Part shown: positions 42,003 through 50,597 of the stretch, piece by piece
How positions within the stretch are numbered: position 1 is the stretch's first letter
How the letters are laid out: every line of letters starts with the position of its first letter
DNA from: CAWATZ01 sp963784995
GTDB taxonomy: Bacteria; Planctomycetota; Planctomycetia; Gemmatales; Gemmataceae
Assembly: GCA_963784995.1 (NCBI GenBank)
Contig: CAWATZ010000013.1
Span: 310,001-374,000, forward strand
Direction of reading: 5' to 3'
DNA length: 64,000 nt
Notes under the pieces: generated by a model
What the model was told of the DNA's origin: nothing
What the model saw: only the letters and a program-made list of their open reading frames with translations
Database searches by the model: none
Translations under genes and position numbers: made by a program

Positions 42003-42995
42003 TCAAAATCCCGAGCGCATGCCGCCTCCGGAGAACCCCAGGCCGCCCCCCGACGACCCCATCCCCGACGCCGGCGCTCCCATGCCGGGCCCCGAGGTTC
42101 CTTGCCCCTGTCCCGGCTGGCCGGCACCCGGAGTCATCAGCGGCGGATAGGGCCCCGGGCCGCCGTCGCTGAAACCAGCATTCTGCATCGACGGCAGAGC
42201 AAACATGTGCGGGCCCGCGGAACAGCGGCCGTTCCAGCAGTTCCGGCACGTGTCCGGCGGATACTGGTGGGGTCCGCGCTCCAGCAAGGGTGGGTAGAGA
42301 AAATACAAATACAGCGGCGGCCGGGGATTGTAGGGCATGCACAGGTAGCCCGGGCCGGTCAGCGAGCACGGCCGATAGGTGAAGAAACCCACGAGGTTCA
42401 CCTTGTCCTTTCCCGCGGGGGGCCCTTCCGCCGGGGCGGCCACGGGTGCCGGGCCGCTCCTGAACCGGGTCGCCAGACGCGGCAGGATTCCGGTGTACTT
42501 GCCCGGTTCCGGGTTGGCAGTCACCTCGCTCGGGAGTGGGGAACCGGCGGGGGGCAGCGCTGTCCCCGGCCCCCACACGCCTGAGTGCGCTCCAACGCCG
42601 GTCACGCCTGCGCGGCCGGCCTGCGCTTCGGCCGGCGTGGCATTCGGCTTGCCCAGCAGACGCGGCACCAGCCCCGAGGACTGGCTTTGGCCCGACATGG
42701 GGGCCGGGACGGTCGTGCCTGGGTAGCTGTTCGGCAGCATCGGTGGACCCGCCGGCGGCGCCGAGGGCATGGCAGCGGTGTTCGACTTGCCCATCATATG
42801 CGGAATCAGTCCCGAATACGGGCTCGGTCCCGGACCGGGGGCCGCGTCCATCGGCACCGTGTAACCTGCCTGGACCACCGGAGTGACCACTGCGGAAGGC
42901 AGTGGCCTCGGAGAGGGGGAGAAGGGTGCCTGGGCGGCCAGGGGCAGAGTGCCTCCGAGAAAGGCTGCCGTCAACAAAGTGCCGATCCGAAGCAT
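42003..42995 (-). CDS. Secreted Pro/Gly-rich hypothetical protein
   Basis: 330 residues. A signal peptide (MLRIGTLLTAAFLGGTLPLA) starts at ATG 42995 with agggaggag upstream. The mature part is Pro/Gly/Ser-rich with internal repeats of GLIPHMMGK / GLVPRLLGK / GILPRLATR, then a Cys-containing segment (PPLYLYFLYPPLLERGPHQY, CRNCWNGRCSAGPH) and a Gly/Met tail. No enzyme motif. It could be a surface or cell-envelope protein peculiar to this group. Confidence 0.75.
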   Translation of the reverse strand: MLRIGTLLTAAFLGGTLPLAAQAPFSPSPRPLPSAVVTPVVQAGYTVPMDAAPGPGPSPYSGLIPHMMGKSNTAAMPSAPPAGPPMLPNSYPGTTVPAPMSGQSQSSGLVPRLLGKPNATPAEAQAGRAGVTGVGAHSGVWGPGTALPPAGSPLPSEVTANPEPGKYTGILPRLATRFRSGPAPVAAPAEGPPAGKDKVNLVGFFTYRPCSLTGPGYLCMPYNPRPPLYLYFLYPPLLERGPHQYPPDTCRNCWNGRCSAGPHMFALPSMQNAGFSDGGPGPYPPLMTPGAGQPGQGQGTSGPGMGAPASGMGSSGGGLGFSGGGMRSGF

Positions 42996-43127
42996 ACCAT
43001 CTCCTCCCTGGTCTGGGTGTTCCCGGGCCGGCGGCTCAACCGGCCCGGCCGGCGAATGCCTCCCCTTTTCCCTTTCGACCAGCCGGCGGCGGAAAATCCA
43101 CTTTTCCCCATAAAATCGGACCTCTCC

Positions 43128-43562
43128 TCAGAGGCCCGTTTCTCCGCGCTGCTCCTCCTGCCGGCAGCGTCTGCCACGGCGAGCCAGCAGCCGGCCACCC
43201 CAGCTCTCGATCAAGCGCTGGGCAATCACGTCCGCCAGGGCACGCAGGGCCCGCGGATTTTCGCCCAGCCGCCGCAGTTCCGCCGAGGACGTGTGTCCCC
43301 CAGGCTTCCACTCGTTGGCATCACGCTCGTGGAAATAAAAGTGGAGATGATCGACCGCGGAAAGAAACGTGACGTGGAACTCGGTCACCTCGACCAGATA
43401 GCGAAGTTTCCCTTTTCCCGGACCCGGGATACCCTGTTCGCTCCAGGGCCAGATGGACAGATGAGCGGAAGGGGGCAACCCGTGCCGCCGCTCACACTGC
43501 CAGTAGTGCTCGGACCGACGACGAAAACCCAGGTGATGCAATTCGGCTTGCCATAACCACAT
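43128..43562 (-). CDS. Hypothetical protein, 144 aa
   Basis: From ATG 43562 (gtggagg just upstream) the protein starts MWLWQAELHHLGFRRRSEHY and contains YLVEVTEFHVTFLSAVDHLH, FYFHERDANEWKPGGHTSS and LRALADVIAQRLIESWGGRL. The longer frame above it is probably not used. No recognised family or membrane segment. It lies upstream of the palindrome at 43670, apart from its neighbours. Confidence 0.6.
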   Translation of the reverse strand: MWLWQAELHHLGFRRRSEHYWQCERRHGLPPSAHLSIWPWSEQGIPGPGKGKLRYLVEVTEFHVTFLSAVDHLHFYFHERDANEWKPGGHTSSAELRRLGENPRALRALADVIAQRLIESWGGRLLARRGRRCRQEEQRGETGL

Positions 43563-43669
43563 AGCCTCCACTTCTCTTTGGGGAACGGGCGAACGATGGC
43601 GAGGCAGTCCGCCAGTCGGACCGCCGGAAGAACCCAGATTAGCAGACAAGCGTGGCCGAGAAAAGGTTC

Positions 43670-43740
43670 GGCGAGCGGCGCGGCGTCAGCCCGCCGGTAT
43701 TGGCTCCCTTCACCGGCGGGCTGACGCCGCGCCGCTCGCC
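43670..43740. repeat. Perfect palindrome, 29-nt arms
   Basis: Arms 43670-43698 and 43712-43740 are perfect inverted copies (core ggcgagcggcgcggcgtcag). A single arm of the same family, with one change, is built into the coding sequence at 52741-52770. Confidence 0.92.
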
Positions 43741-43746
43741 TGTTTG

Positions 43747-46029
43747 TTACAGCATCTGAAACGGGTCCACGTCGAGCGTGAACTCCACCCCCGAGGGCAC
43801 GCGCACGGTCGGCAGCACGGCCCGCAACACCTGATGCAGCGTCGCCGCGCTGGGCGATTGCAGCTGGAAGTGATAGCGGTAGTACCCCTTGAGACGGAAG
43901 ACCGGCGCCTCCGCGGGCCCGAGCAGGCGCACCTCGCTGCCGTGGATCTTCTTCAGCGCCTGGTTGAAGGCGCCGGCCATCGTCTCGGAGAAGTTGGCGG
44001 CCGCTTCCTGGTCCCGGCCGCGGACGATCAGCCGGGCCAGACGGTGGTAAGGGGGGTAATTGTGGGCCTTGCGGTGAAGAAGCTCGGCCGCGGCAAAGGT
44101 GTCGAAATCGTGCTTCGCCGCCAGGGCGATGCAGGGGTGTTCCGGCGTCAGCGTCTGCACAAACACCCGGCCGCCGCGCGGTCCACGCCCGGTCCGCCCG
44201 GCTACCTGCGACAGCAGCTGGAAGGTGCGCTCGGCCGAGCGGAAGTCGGGCACGTGCAGGCCCACGTCGGCGTTGATGACGCCCACCAGCGTCACGTTCG
44301 GGAAATCCAGGCCCTTGGCGATCATCTGCGTCCCAACCAGTATGTGGATCAGGCCGTTGCGAAACGCGGTCAGCGTGCGGGCATGGCTGCCGGGCTTGCT
44401 CATCGTGTCGCTGTCCATGCGCCGCACCACATAGTCGGGAAAACGCTCCTCGATCTCGGCCTGCAATTTCTCGGTCCCCAGTCCCTGATAGCGCACCGCT
44501 GACTGGCCGCACTGTGGACAGCGCTGGGCCGGCTCCTGCTCAAAGCCGCAGTAGTGGCAGAGCATCACGTCGCGCTGCTTGTGATAGGTCAGGGCCAGGT
44601 CGCAGAAGCGGCACGATTCGACGTGGCCGCAACTGGGGCAATGGACGTGGGTCGAGAAACCGCGGCGATTGAGCAGCAGCATCACCTGGCCGCCGGTCTT
44701 GAGCGCCTCGCGCATGGCCCGCTCCAGTTCCTCGCTCAGGGCGGCAAAGCGTCCGCGTGTGGGTTTCTCGTGGCGGCGATCCAGCAGCACCACGGGCGGC
44801 AAGGGCCGGGCCTCGACGCGATTGGGCAGATGGAGCAGCGTGTACTGGCCCTTCTGGCCGTTGTGGAAGCTCTCCAGCGAGGGCGTGGCCGAGCCGAGGA
44901 TGATCGGCACGTTTTCCAGCCGGGCCCGCATCACGGCCACGTCGCGGGCATGGTAGCGCGGCGTCGATTCCTGCTTGAAGGTCGATTCGTGCTCCTCGTC
45001 AATGACGATCAGGCCGAGCTTGCGTGTCGGAGCGAAGACGGCACTGCGAGCGCCGACGACCACTTGCACCTTACCCTGGGCCACGCGCCGCCAGTGGCCG
45101 CCGCGCTCGGCGTTGCCCAGGTGGCTGTGCAGCACCGCGACCTCGCCGCAGCGGCCGCGAAAGCGCGCGATCGTCTGCGGCGTCAGGCTGATCTCCGGCA
45201 CCAGCACCAGTGCCTCCTTGCCCTGGGCCAGCACTTCCTGGATGGCACGCAGATAAATCTCGGTCTTGCCGCTGCCGGTGACGCCATACAGCAGGAACGC
45301 ATGAAATCCGCCTGCTCGCACTGGCCCTTCCAGCGTCTGCCAGACGCGCTGCTGATCGGCGTTGAGGGTGACCGGCTTGTTCTCGTCGGTCTCGGTCTGC
45401 GTGCTGTCGTGGGCGAGGTCGATCCGGCGCATGGTCCGCCGGAGCAGCCCCTTCTCGAGCAGTGCCTCGATCGGCACCGAGCCGCACCGGGCCAGGCGCG
45501 CCAGTTCCTTGACTTCCAGCGGTTTGGCCGCCTGCTTCAGCTGCTTCATCACCTCGGTCTGCTTGGGGGTCAGGCCCGGCAGCGGCGACGGCAACTCCGC
45601 GTCCGGGACCGGCTCGACCAGGGAGCGCGTCCGGGTGCCGGCCTGGTCGCGGGCCCCGGCAGGCACCACGGCGTTGAGGACCTGGCCCCAGCCGCACAGG
45701 TAGTAGTCGGCCATCCAGCGCGTCAGCCGGAGCAGGTGCTCGTCCAGCAGCGCTTCCTCATCGACCACCGCCTCGATTTCCTTGACGGCCCGGCCGGGCG
45801 GCGTCTCGGTCAGGCGAACGCAATAGCCGATGGTGGAACGATCGCCCTTGCCGAACGGGACCTGAACGCGCTTGCCGACACCGATGGCGCCGCGCAGCGA
45901 CTCGCCCACGGCGTAGGTGAACGCCTGGTCCAGAGGCCGATCAAACACCACGTCGGCAAACAGCCCGGCCGTCTGTTCGGCTGGCTTGTCGCCGGTGGAA
46001 AACAGGTCGCGTTGCATGATCGCAGTCAC
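43747..46029 (-). CDS. priA: Primosomal replication restart helicase PriA
   Basis: 760 residues. N-terminal 3'BD region (ADVVFDRPLDQAFTYAVGES), then SF2 helicase: Walker A YGVTGSGKTEIYLRAIQEVL, DEEH box VIDEEHESTFKQE, motif III GSATPSLESFHNG. The cysteine-rich PriA zinc region follows (CPSCGHVESCRFCDLAL, CHYCGFEQEPAQRCPQCG), then LVGTQMIAKGLDFPNVTLVG and QVAGRTGRGPRGGRVFVQTL. Recognises stalled forks and reloads the replicative helicase. Start at ATG 46029, or the ATG four codons on. It reads away from dnaA's neighbourhood without other replication genes. Confidence 0.95.
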   Translation of the reverse strand: MTAIMQRDLFSTGDKPAEQTAGLFADVVFDRPLDQAFTYAVGESLRGAIGVGKRVQVPFGKGDRSTIGYCVRLTETPPGRAVKEIEAVVDEEALLDEHLLRLTRWMADYYLCGWGQVLNAVVPAGARDQAGTRTRSLVEPVPDAELPSPLPGLTPKQTEVMKQLKQAAKPLEVKELARLARCGSVPIEALLEKGLLRRTMRRIDLAHDSTQTETDENKPVTLNADQQRVWQTLEGPVRAGGFHAFLLYGVTGSGKTEIYLRAIQEVLAQGKEALVLVPEISLTPQTIARFRGRCGEVAVLHSHLGNAERGGHWRRVAQGKVQVVVGARSAVFAPTRKLGLIVIDEEHESTFKQESTPRYHARDVAVMRARLENVPIILGSATPSLESFHNGQKGQYTLLHLPNRVEARPLPPVVLLDRRHEKPTRGRFAALSEELERAMREALKTGGQVMLLLNRRGFSTHVHCPSCGHVESCRFCDLALTYHKQRDVMLCHYCGFEQEPAQRCPQCGQSAVRYQGLGTEKLQAEIEERFPDYVVRRMDSDTMSKPGSHARTLTAFRNGLIHILVGTQMIAKGLDFPNVTLVGVINADVGLHVPDFRSAERTFQLLSQVAGRTGRGPRGGRVFVQTLTPEHPCIALAAKHDFDTFAAAELLHRKAHNYPPYHRLARLIVRGRDQEAAANFSETMAGAFNQALKKIHGSEVRLLGPAEAPVFRLKGYYRYHFQLQSPSAATLHQVLRAVLPTVRVPSGVEFTLDVDPFQML

Positions 46030-46153
46030 AATCCACCTCTCGTTCCGTGCCCCTGCTGAACGGTTTTATCGTACCAGATTGGGGTCGGAATCGGAGGTCA
46101 GTAGCCGCGGATGGGAACCGAGACGTTTCTTGCGACTCAGCAAGAGAAAGACT

Positions 46154-46280
46154 GCCTCGTCCCCCGACCCAGGGCGATGCCCTGGGCTATCGTGTTGCGC
46201 CCCTTCGGGGCTGTTGGCTTTCGCCCCGAAGGGGCGCAACACGATAGCCCAGGGCATCGCCCTGGGTCGGGGGACGAGGC
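46154..46280. repeat. 127-bp perfect palindrome, 58-nt arms
   Basis: Arms 46154-46211 and 46223-46280 are perfect inverted copies; the loop is 11 nt. Inner sequences (gccctgggctat, gttgcgccccttcggggc) recur in the palindrome at 58037-58143, so the two are members of one family. Confidence 0.93.
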
Positions 46281-46325
46281 CTTTTTCTTCCTGTGCCGCA
46301 ATAGCCGCATCGCGGCGAAACGGAC

Positions 46326-47471
46326 TTATTGCTGCTTGCTGGCCAGCAGCCCCTCGACCTGGGAGGCCTGCAGGGAATGGCGGATCAGCATGCCGTCCCG
46401 ACCGAGGAGGAACGTTTGCGGCAAGGTCTGGATACCGTAGCGATCCGCGAGGGGACCATCGACGCCGCCGCGCTGGTACAGATGCGTTCCGGCCGTGAGC
46501 TGCCCGGAGAGGAAGGCCCGACCCTGGCCCGGATCGTCATCCATGTTGACGTAAACGACCTCGACCCGGTCCTGGTAGCGGTCGGTGAGATGCTTGAGGA
46601 TCGGGAAATCCTGGGTCGCTTGCGGGGTGGTGCTCGACCAGAAATACACCACGACGATGCGGCCCTGGAACTGATTGACGTCAAAGAGGGGAGCGGCCTC
46701 ATCGCAAGACGAATAGAGCAAGGGCAGAGCGATCTGGACGGGCTCGTTATCCGAGCCCAGGCGCCACATAGCTCCCCTGGCTTTGCGGGCCATGGGATTG
46801 CCGGGGAAGACTTCAGCCAGGTAACGGTAGCAGTTCCGCGCTTCCTGGGGCCGGCCCATCGCCTCGTTCAGCCGGGCAGCCTCCAGGACGGCGCTGGCCG
46901 CATCCGGAGCTTGCGCGTACGTCTGAGCGTACTGCACCAGGCGCTGACAGAGCCGGGCCTGGGCCAATTCGGGATAGTTGGGGGACTTGTCGAGCAGCCG
47001 GGTGTACTCGGCCTGGATCACCTGGCGGGCCGCGCTGGCGACGATGGCGTGTCCGGGGACAAGCTGGGCCAGCTGGCCGGGCAACTGCGTCAGGCGCCGA
47101 TAGCCGGTCTCGTCGCTGCCGGGGCACTGGACCGCGGCACCGTACAGGCTATCGACCGCCATCCGCAGCAGGTTGTCGCGTTCCTTGCCTTCGGAGCGCA
47201 TGGCCAGCTGCAGCAGCAGGTCGCCCTGCTCCAGGTAGGAGCGCCAGATGTCGGCGGCCTGGGTGTTCTTGCTGATGTAATCGCCCAGGGTGCCCAGCCG
47301 GGCGACAAGGTTTTGCAGTTCCTGAGCGTCCGCGGGATCGTTGGGGCGCGAAGGCGGCACGACCGCGCTGGCGACAGTGACCATGCTGGGCCCGGGTGGT
47401 TGGGCAACCACGCCGGCCGCCAGCAGCACGGCACCGCCGAGTGCGGCCAAGATGTTCCAAGAATGACGCAT
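46326..47471 (-). CDS. Secreted thioredoxin-fold protein without redox cysteines
   Basis: 381 residues. Signal peptide ILAALGGAVLLAAGVVAQPP, then ~210 residues of helical repeats (YISKNTQAADIWRSYLEQGD, ARLNEAMGRPQEARNCYRYL), then a TlpA/AhpC-like thioredoxin fold: VNQFQGRIVVVYFWSSTTPQ, VEVVYVNMDDD, YGIQTLPQTFLLGRDGMLIR. The active-site CxxC is replaced by SSTT, so disulfide exchange is not expected. I start at ATG 47471, with aaggaa 8 bases upstream, rather than the longer frame. Perhaps a structural or binding variant of a thioredoxin. Confidence 0.85.
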   Translation of the reverse strand: MRHSWNILAALGGAVLLAAGVVAQPPGPSMVTVASAVVPPSRPNDPADAQELQNLVARLGTLGDYISKNTQAADIWRSYLEQGDLLLQLAMRSEGKERDNLLRMAVDSLYGAAVQCPGSDETGYRRLTQLPGQLAQLVPGHAIVASAARQVIQAEYTRLLDKSPNYPELAQARLCQRLVQYAQTYAQAPDAASAVLEAARLNEAMGRPQEARNCYRYLAEVFPGNPMARKARGAMWRLGSDNEPVQIALPLLYSSCDEAAPLFDVNQFQGRIVVVYFWSSTTPQATQDFPILKHLTDRYQDRVEVVYVNMDDDPGQGRAFLSGQLTAGTHLYQRGGVDGPLADRYGIQTLPQTFLLGRDGMLIRHSLQASQVEGLLASKQQ

Positions 47472-47725
47472 GGCATCCGTTCCTTTCAGGGCCCGGGACG
47501 GCCACCACCTCATGGGCAGTCCCGGCCGTCTTGACACCCTTGTCTGCCTGAGTGTCCAGCTCACGTCTTGCTAACTCGCGGCTTGCCCTTCCCTTGGCAA
47601 ACCAGACATTATCCTATCGGCCGGCCTTTCCGGACGTGATGAGCAGGCTGGATGAAAGGAGCGGAGCGCATTGCTTGGAGAGGAGCAATAATCGGCACAG
47701 TCGGCGTCTTTTGACAGGACCAGCC

Positions 47726-48586
47726 TCACCGATACCAGCAGTTGTGGCGGGTGAAGGTGCGGAGCCAGGAATCCTCGAGGTAGCGGAACTCCCCCCGGCC
47801 GTCCTGCCAGCGCAGCACTCCGACGCTCCCCGTCTCGGCCCGGCCGCCCTGGGCCCGCAGCTCCAGGCCGTTCATAAAAAAGAGCTTGCTGGGAGCGTAA
47901 TCCTGCTCCGAGAACAGCGGCTTGCCGTGGTAGTGGCCGAAGAAGCAGAACGCCGGCCGAGCGAGGATGAGAATGGCACGGATGGCATCGCTGCCGGCCC
48001 CCTCGATCATGGCGTCCCGGGGCGACTCGTGACAGAGCAGCACGTCAAACGCCGCGGCCTCGAGGTGGCTCGCGCTGCGGCTGCTGATCCGTCCCAGTTC
48101 GGAGTGCATCTTGCGCACTCGGGGCGCCTCGCCATCGATGCCCCACAGGCCGCCGACGCGCAGACCGCCGGGCAGCGTGGTCACGGTCCCGTCGCGGACA
48201 CAGCGGACGCGGAGATAGTGGTCCACCGGAAAATCGGTCGCGGTCCGGCCGGCGGCCCGGTCCAGCCGCCGCAGACAGTCGTGGTCCTCGTGATTGCCGG
48301 CGATGAACCACAGCGCTTCCGGAATGTCCGGATCGGAGAAGACCTGATCGGCCCGCTTGCTCGGCTGAGTCACCTCCAGCACGCCCAGCTCCAGGGGATC
48401 GTCCTTGGCCTGGCGGAGCGTGGCCTTGTCCATCCGCGTGGGGTCGGGAAAGAATCCCAGGTCGCCGACCTGAAGCAGCCCGTCCAGGCGCTGGCCGTGT
48501 TCGCGCTGCCAGACCAGGGCCAGCCGGAAGGCGGGCAAGACCCGGCCATGCAGGTCGCCGAAGACGAGATAGGTTGCGGTGGACAT
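47726..48586 (-). CDS. Calcineurin-like metallophosphoesterase
   Basis: 286 residues. Metal-ligand motifs: VFGDLHGR (D and H), QVGDLGFFPDP, WFIAGNHEDHDCLRR (GNHE), then CHESP and FFGHYHGKPLF for the last two histidines. This is a standard two-metal phosphoesterase domain with a short C-terminal addition. The substrate is unknown; the ED insert after GNHE is not the diadenosine-tetraphosphatase form. Start at ATG 48586. Confidence 0.9.
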   Translation of the reverse strand: MSTATYLVFGDLHGRVLPAFRLALVWQREHGQRLDGLLQVGDLGFFPDPTRMDKATLRQAKDDPLELGVLEVTQPSKRADQVFSDPDIPEALWFIAGNHEDHDCLRRLDRAAGRTATDFPVDHYLRVRCVRDGTVTTLPGGLRVGGLWGIDGEAPRVRKMHSELGRISSRSASHLEAAAFDVLLCHESPRDAMIEGAGSDAIRAILILARPAFCFFGHYHGKPLFSEQDYAPSKLFFMNGLELRAQGGRAETGSVGVLRWQDGRGEFRYLEDSWLRTFTRHNCWYR

Positions 48587-48744
48587 GAGGGCCTCACCTG
48601 GTCCGTGTCGTGCTTTCCCTTTTCCTTCAGACAGGGAACCAGGGCTTCGGGTTCGGCCGGGTCCGGGACGCCTGAGGCAGCTCCTTCAGACCAGGACAGG
48701 CTTGATTGCAAGGAATTTCTCCGGCAGATCGGGTGTCGGGCTGT

Positions 48745-50400
48745 TCAGGGTTTCTTCGGAGCCGCCTCGCCCAGCTTGCTGTCCACGATCTTCTTCAGCC
48801 GGGCCTTCTGGGTGGCCGTCAGCACCTTTTCCAGCTCGGCTTGCTCAGTCTTCTTCAGCTCAGCGATCTGGTCGCGATAACGAGCCTGGAGCCGGTACAC
48901 TTGCTGCACCTGGTCGTCGGTGAGGCCCAGTTTCTCCCAGCTGGCCGGGAGTGTGCCCTTGATTTTCGCAGGCTCCGCTGGTTCCTGGTCGATTCGCCCT
49001 GGCTCCTTGCCGACGGCGGGAGGGGTGAAGTACCGTTTGGCTCGTCCTGGTTGGAGCGAAGCGCATACCTCCGTCTTGGAAAGACGCATGGTCGCCTCCA
49101 ACTTCTCGGCAGGCCAGGTCAGGTGGAGCTTGGTCGGAACGACTGCGCCGCTGGCCCGATCGAGCTTCACCTCACGAACCTCGACGTGAAACACTTCCCT
49201 CTTCCTGGCGTCCTCGACGCGATAGCCCAGAATCTGGGGTTTGGGGGGAGATACCTCCCACCGATTGAAGATGGTTACCAGCCGCAACGGTTTCCCCTGC
49301 GGCGATTGGGCTTTTTCCACCAGCTCAATCGTTTTCTCTTGCAGGATCACTTCGACCGGCGCAGCCGGATCGTACTTTTTCATGCCCATGATCCAGACAA
49401 GCGTTTCCGGCCCGAAGGGGCGTGGCCAAGCCGCCGTCCCACGCAGGATGTCGGCTCGTTTGGCCTGGAGAAGCGCTGGTGGCCTGTCCTGGAAACACCA
49501 GTACCACCAGCCCTGGGCATTGCTGCCAAGGTCCAATTGTGGCTTCCCAAGGGCTCGGGTCTGCATGCGGACGTCGTGCGGCTGCTGGATGACCAGGTTC
49601 CCCTCCATCCCGATGGATTGAATGTCCTGCCTGACGGTCAAATCCATCTCGCATTGCAGGATCGGCTGCCGACCGCAAAGTTCATTGAGGTAGGCGATCA
49701 ATTGCCTGGCGGTTGGCGATTGAGGGGGGTAGGACCTGGCAGTCTCCACCGGTTGCTTTGGCTGTTCGCCCGGAACCTGGATCCGGTTGACGATCTGAGG
49801 GATGGGTCGCCACCGAACGGGTGCGGGCGGCGCATCGGCGGAAGCGGGTTTGCTGAGGTCGGTGGAGTCATCGTTCTCGGGCAGGGCGTTGGCTCGCACC
49901 AGGTTCAGAATCCGCCTGGCCTCGACTCTGTCCTTGACGTGGCCACTGACCGTCAGCTTGTCGCCCACCAGCACCAGGCTGATCTTGCTATCCGTGAGGA
50001 TGCAGTTGATTTGCTTCTCCAGGTTCTTGCAGGGGGAGGCCAGGTGACAGCGGGCGTCCTCGCTCAGAACGCGCACCACGAAGGAACGCAGCTTGCTCTG
50101 GTTGGGGTTGGCCGGGTCGGGATACCAGACGTTCAACCACGTCGTGGCGAATTCAAGTCCCTGGAGAGTCAGCTCGGTAGGGCTGGTCAGGGCATAGCTG
50201 GCCACCGACTCGTCGCCAATCTGGATGCGCCGGGGAAGCTGTTCCAGTTTGAGAATTTCGCTCCGCCCCAGAACGATCTCCAGGAGGTTCTCCGCAGCCG
50301 GGGCCGTCCCTCGATTTTGCCTCCCCAGGGAGACACCGCCTCCGGCCACGCCAAGGAGCAGCAGCAACCCCAACGCGATCTTCGCCTTTGTCAGAAGCAT
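48745..50400 (-). CDS. Pilus-secretin N-domain-like protein with C-terminal helical repeat
   Basis: 551 residues from ATG 50400 (aaggaggcgaacaatc upstream). N-terminal membrane anchor/signal (IALGLLLLLGVAGGGVSLG), then VLGRSEILKLEQLPRRIQIG and ASYALTSPTELTLQGLEF, which match the T2SS/T3SS pilus-formation N domain (CpaC-like), and a BON-like segment (LVLVGDKLTVSGHVKDRVEA). The middle (HFGCYW-containing, QGWWYWCFQDRPPALL) resembles planctomycete proteins of unknown function. The C-terminus is a charged helix (QVQQVYRLQARYRDQIAELK). The secretin pore domain is absent, so it is a single-domain relative. Confidence 0.8.
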   Translation of the reverse strand: MLLTKAKIALGLLLLLGVAGGGVSLGRQNRGTAPAAENLLEIVLGRSEILKLEQLPRRIQIGDESVASYALTSPTELTLQGLEFATTWLNVWYPDPANPNQSKLRSFVVRVLSEDARCHLASPCKNLEKQINCILTDSKISLVLVGDKLTVSGHVKDRVEARRILNLVRANALPENDDSTDLSKPASADAPPAPVRWRPIPQIVNRIQVPGEQPKQPVETARSYPPQSPTARQLIAYLNELCGRQPILQCEMDLTVRQDIQSIGMEGNLVIQQPHDVRMQTRALGKPQLDLGSNAQGWWYWCFQDRPPALLQAKRADILRGTAAWPRPFGPETLVWIMGMKKYDPAAPVEVILQEKTIELVEKAQSPQGKPLRLVTIFNRWEVSPPKPQILGYRVEDARKREVFHVEVREVKLDRASGAVVPTKLHLTWPAEKLEATMRLSKTEVCASLQPGRAKRYFTPPAVGKEPGRIDQEPAEPAKIKGTLPASWEKLGLTDDQVQQVYRLQARYRDQIAELKKTEQAELEKVLTATQKARLKKIVDSKLGEAAPKKP

Positions 50401-50597
50401 GATTGTTCGCCTCCTTGCACCCGGCCACCACTGTGGCAGCGGCACCAACCGTCGCCCTGTTCCCAGCCGCAACCATTGCGGCCTGGGCTGCGGAAACCAG
50501 CAGCGGCATCGACACCCTTGCCGATGCCGTCCCCCGGTAGGTCGGGCCATTGTCCCCGAAACAGGTCAGACCGCACAAGAGCAAGCAACAGCCGCGC

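Noticed and set aside
41806..42576. N-terminal extension of the acetyltransferase frame
   Set aside because: This part is mostly palindrome and antisense or out-of-frame text of the neighbouring secreted-protein gene.
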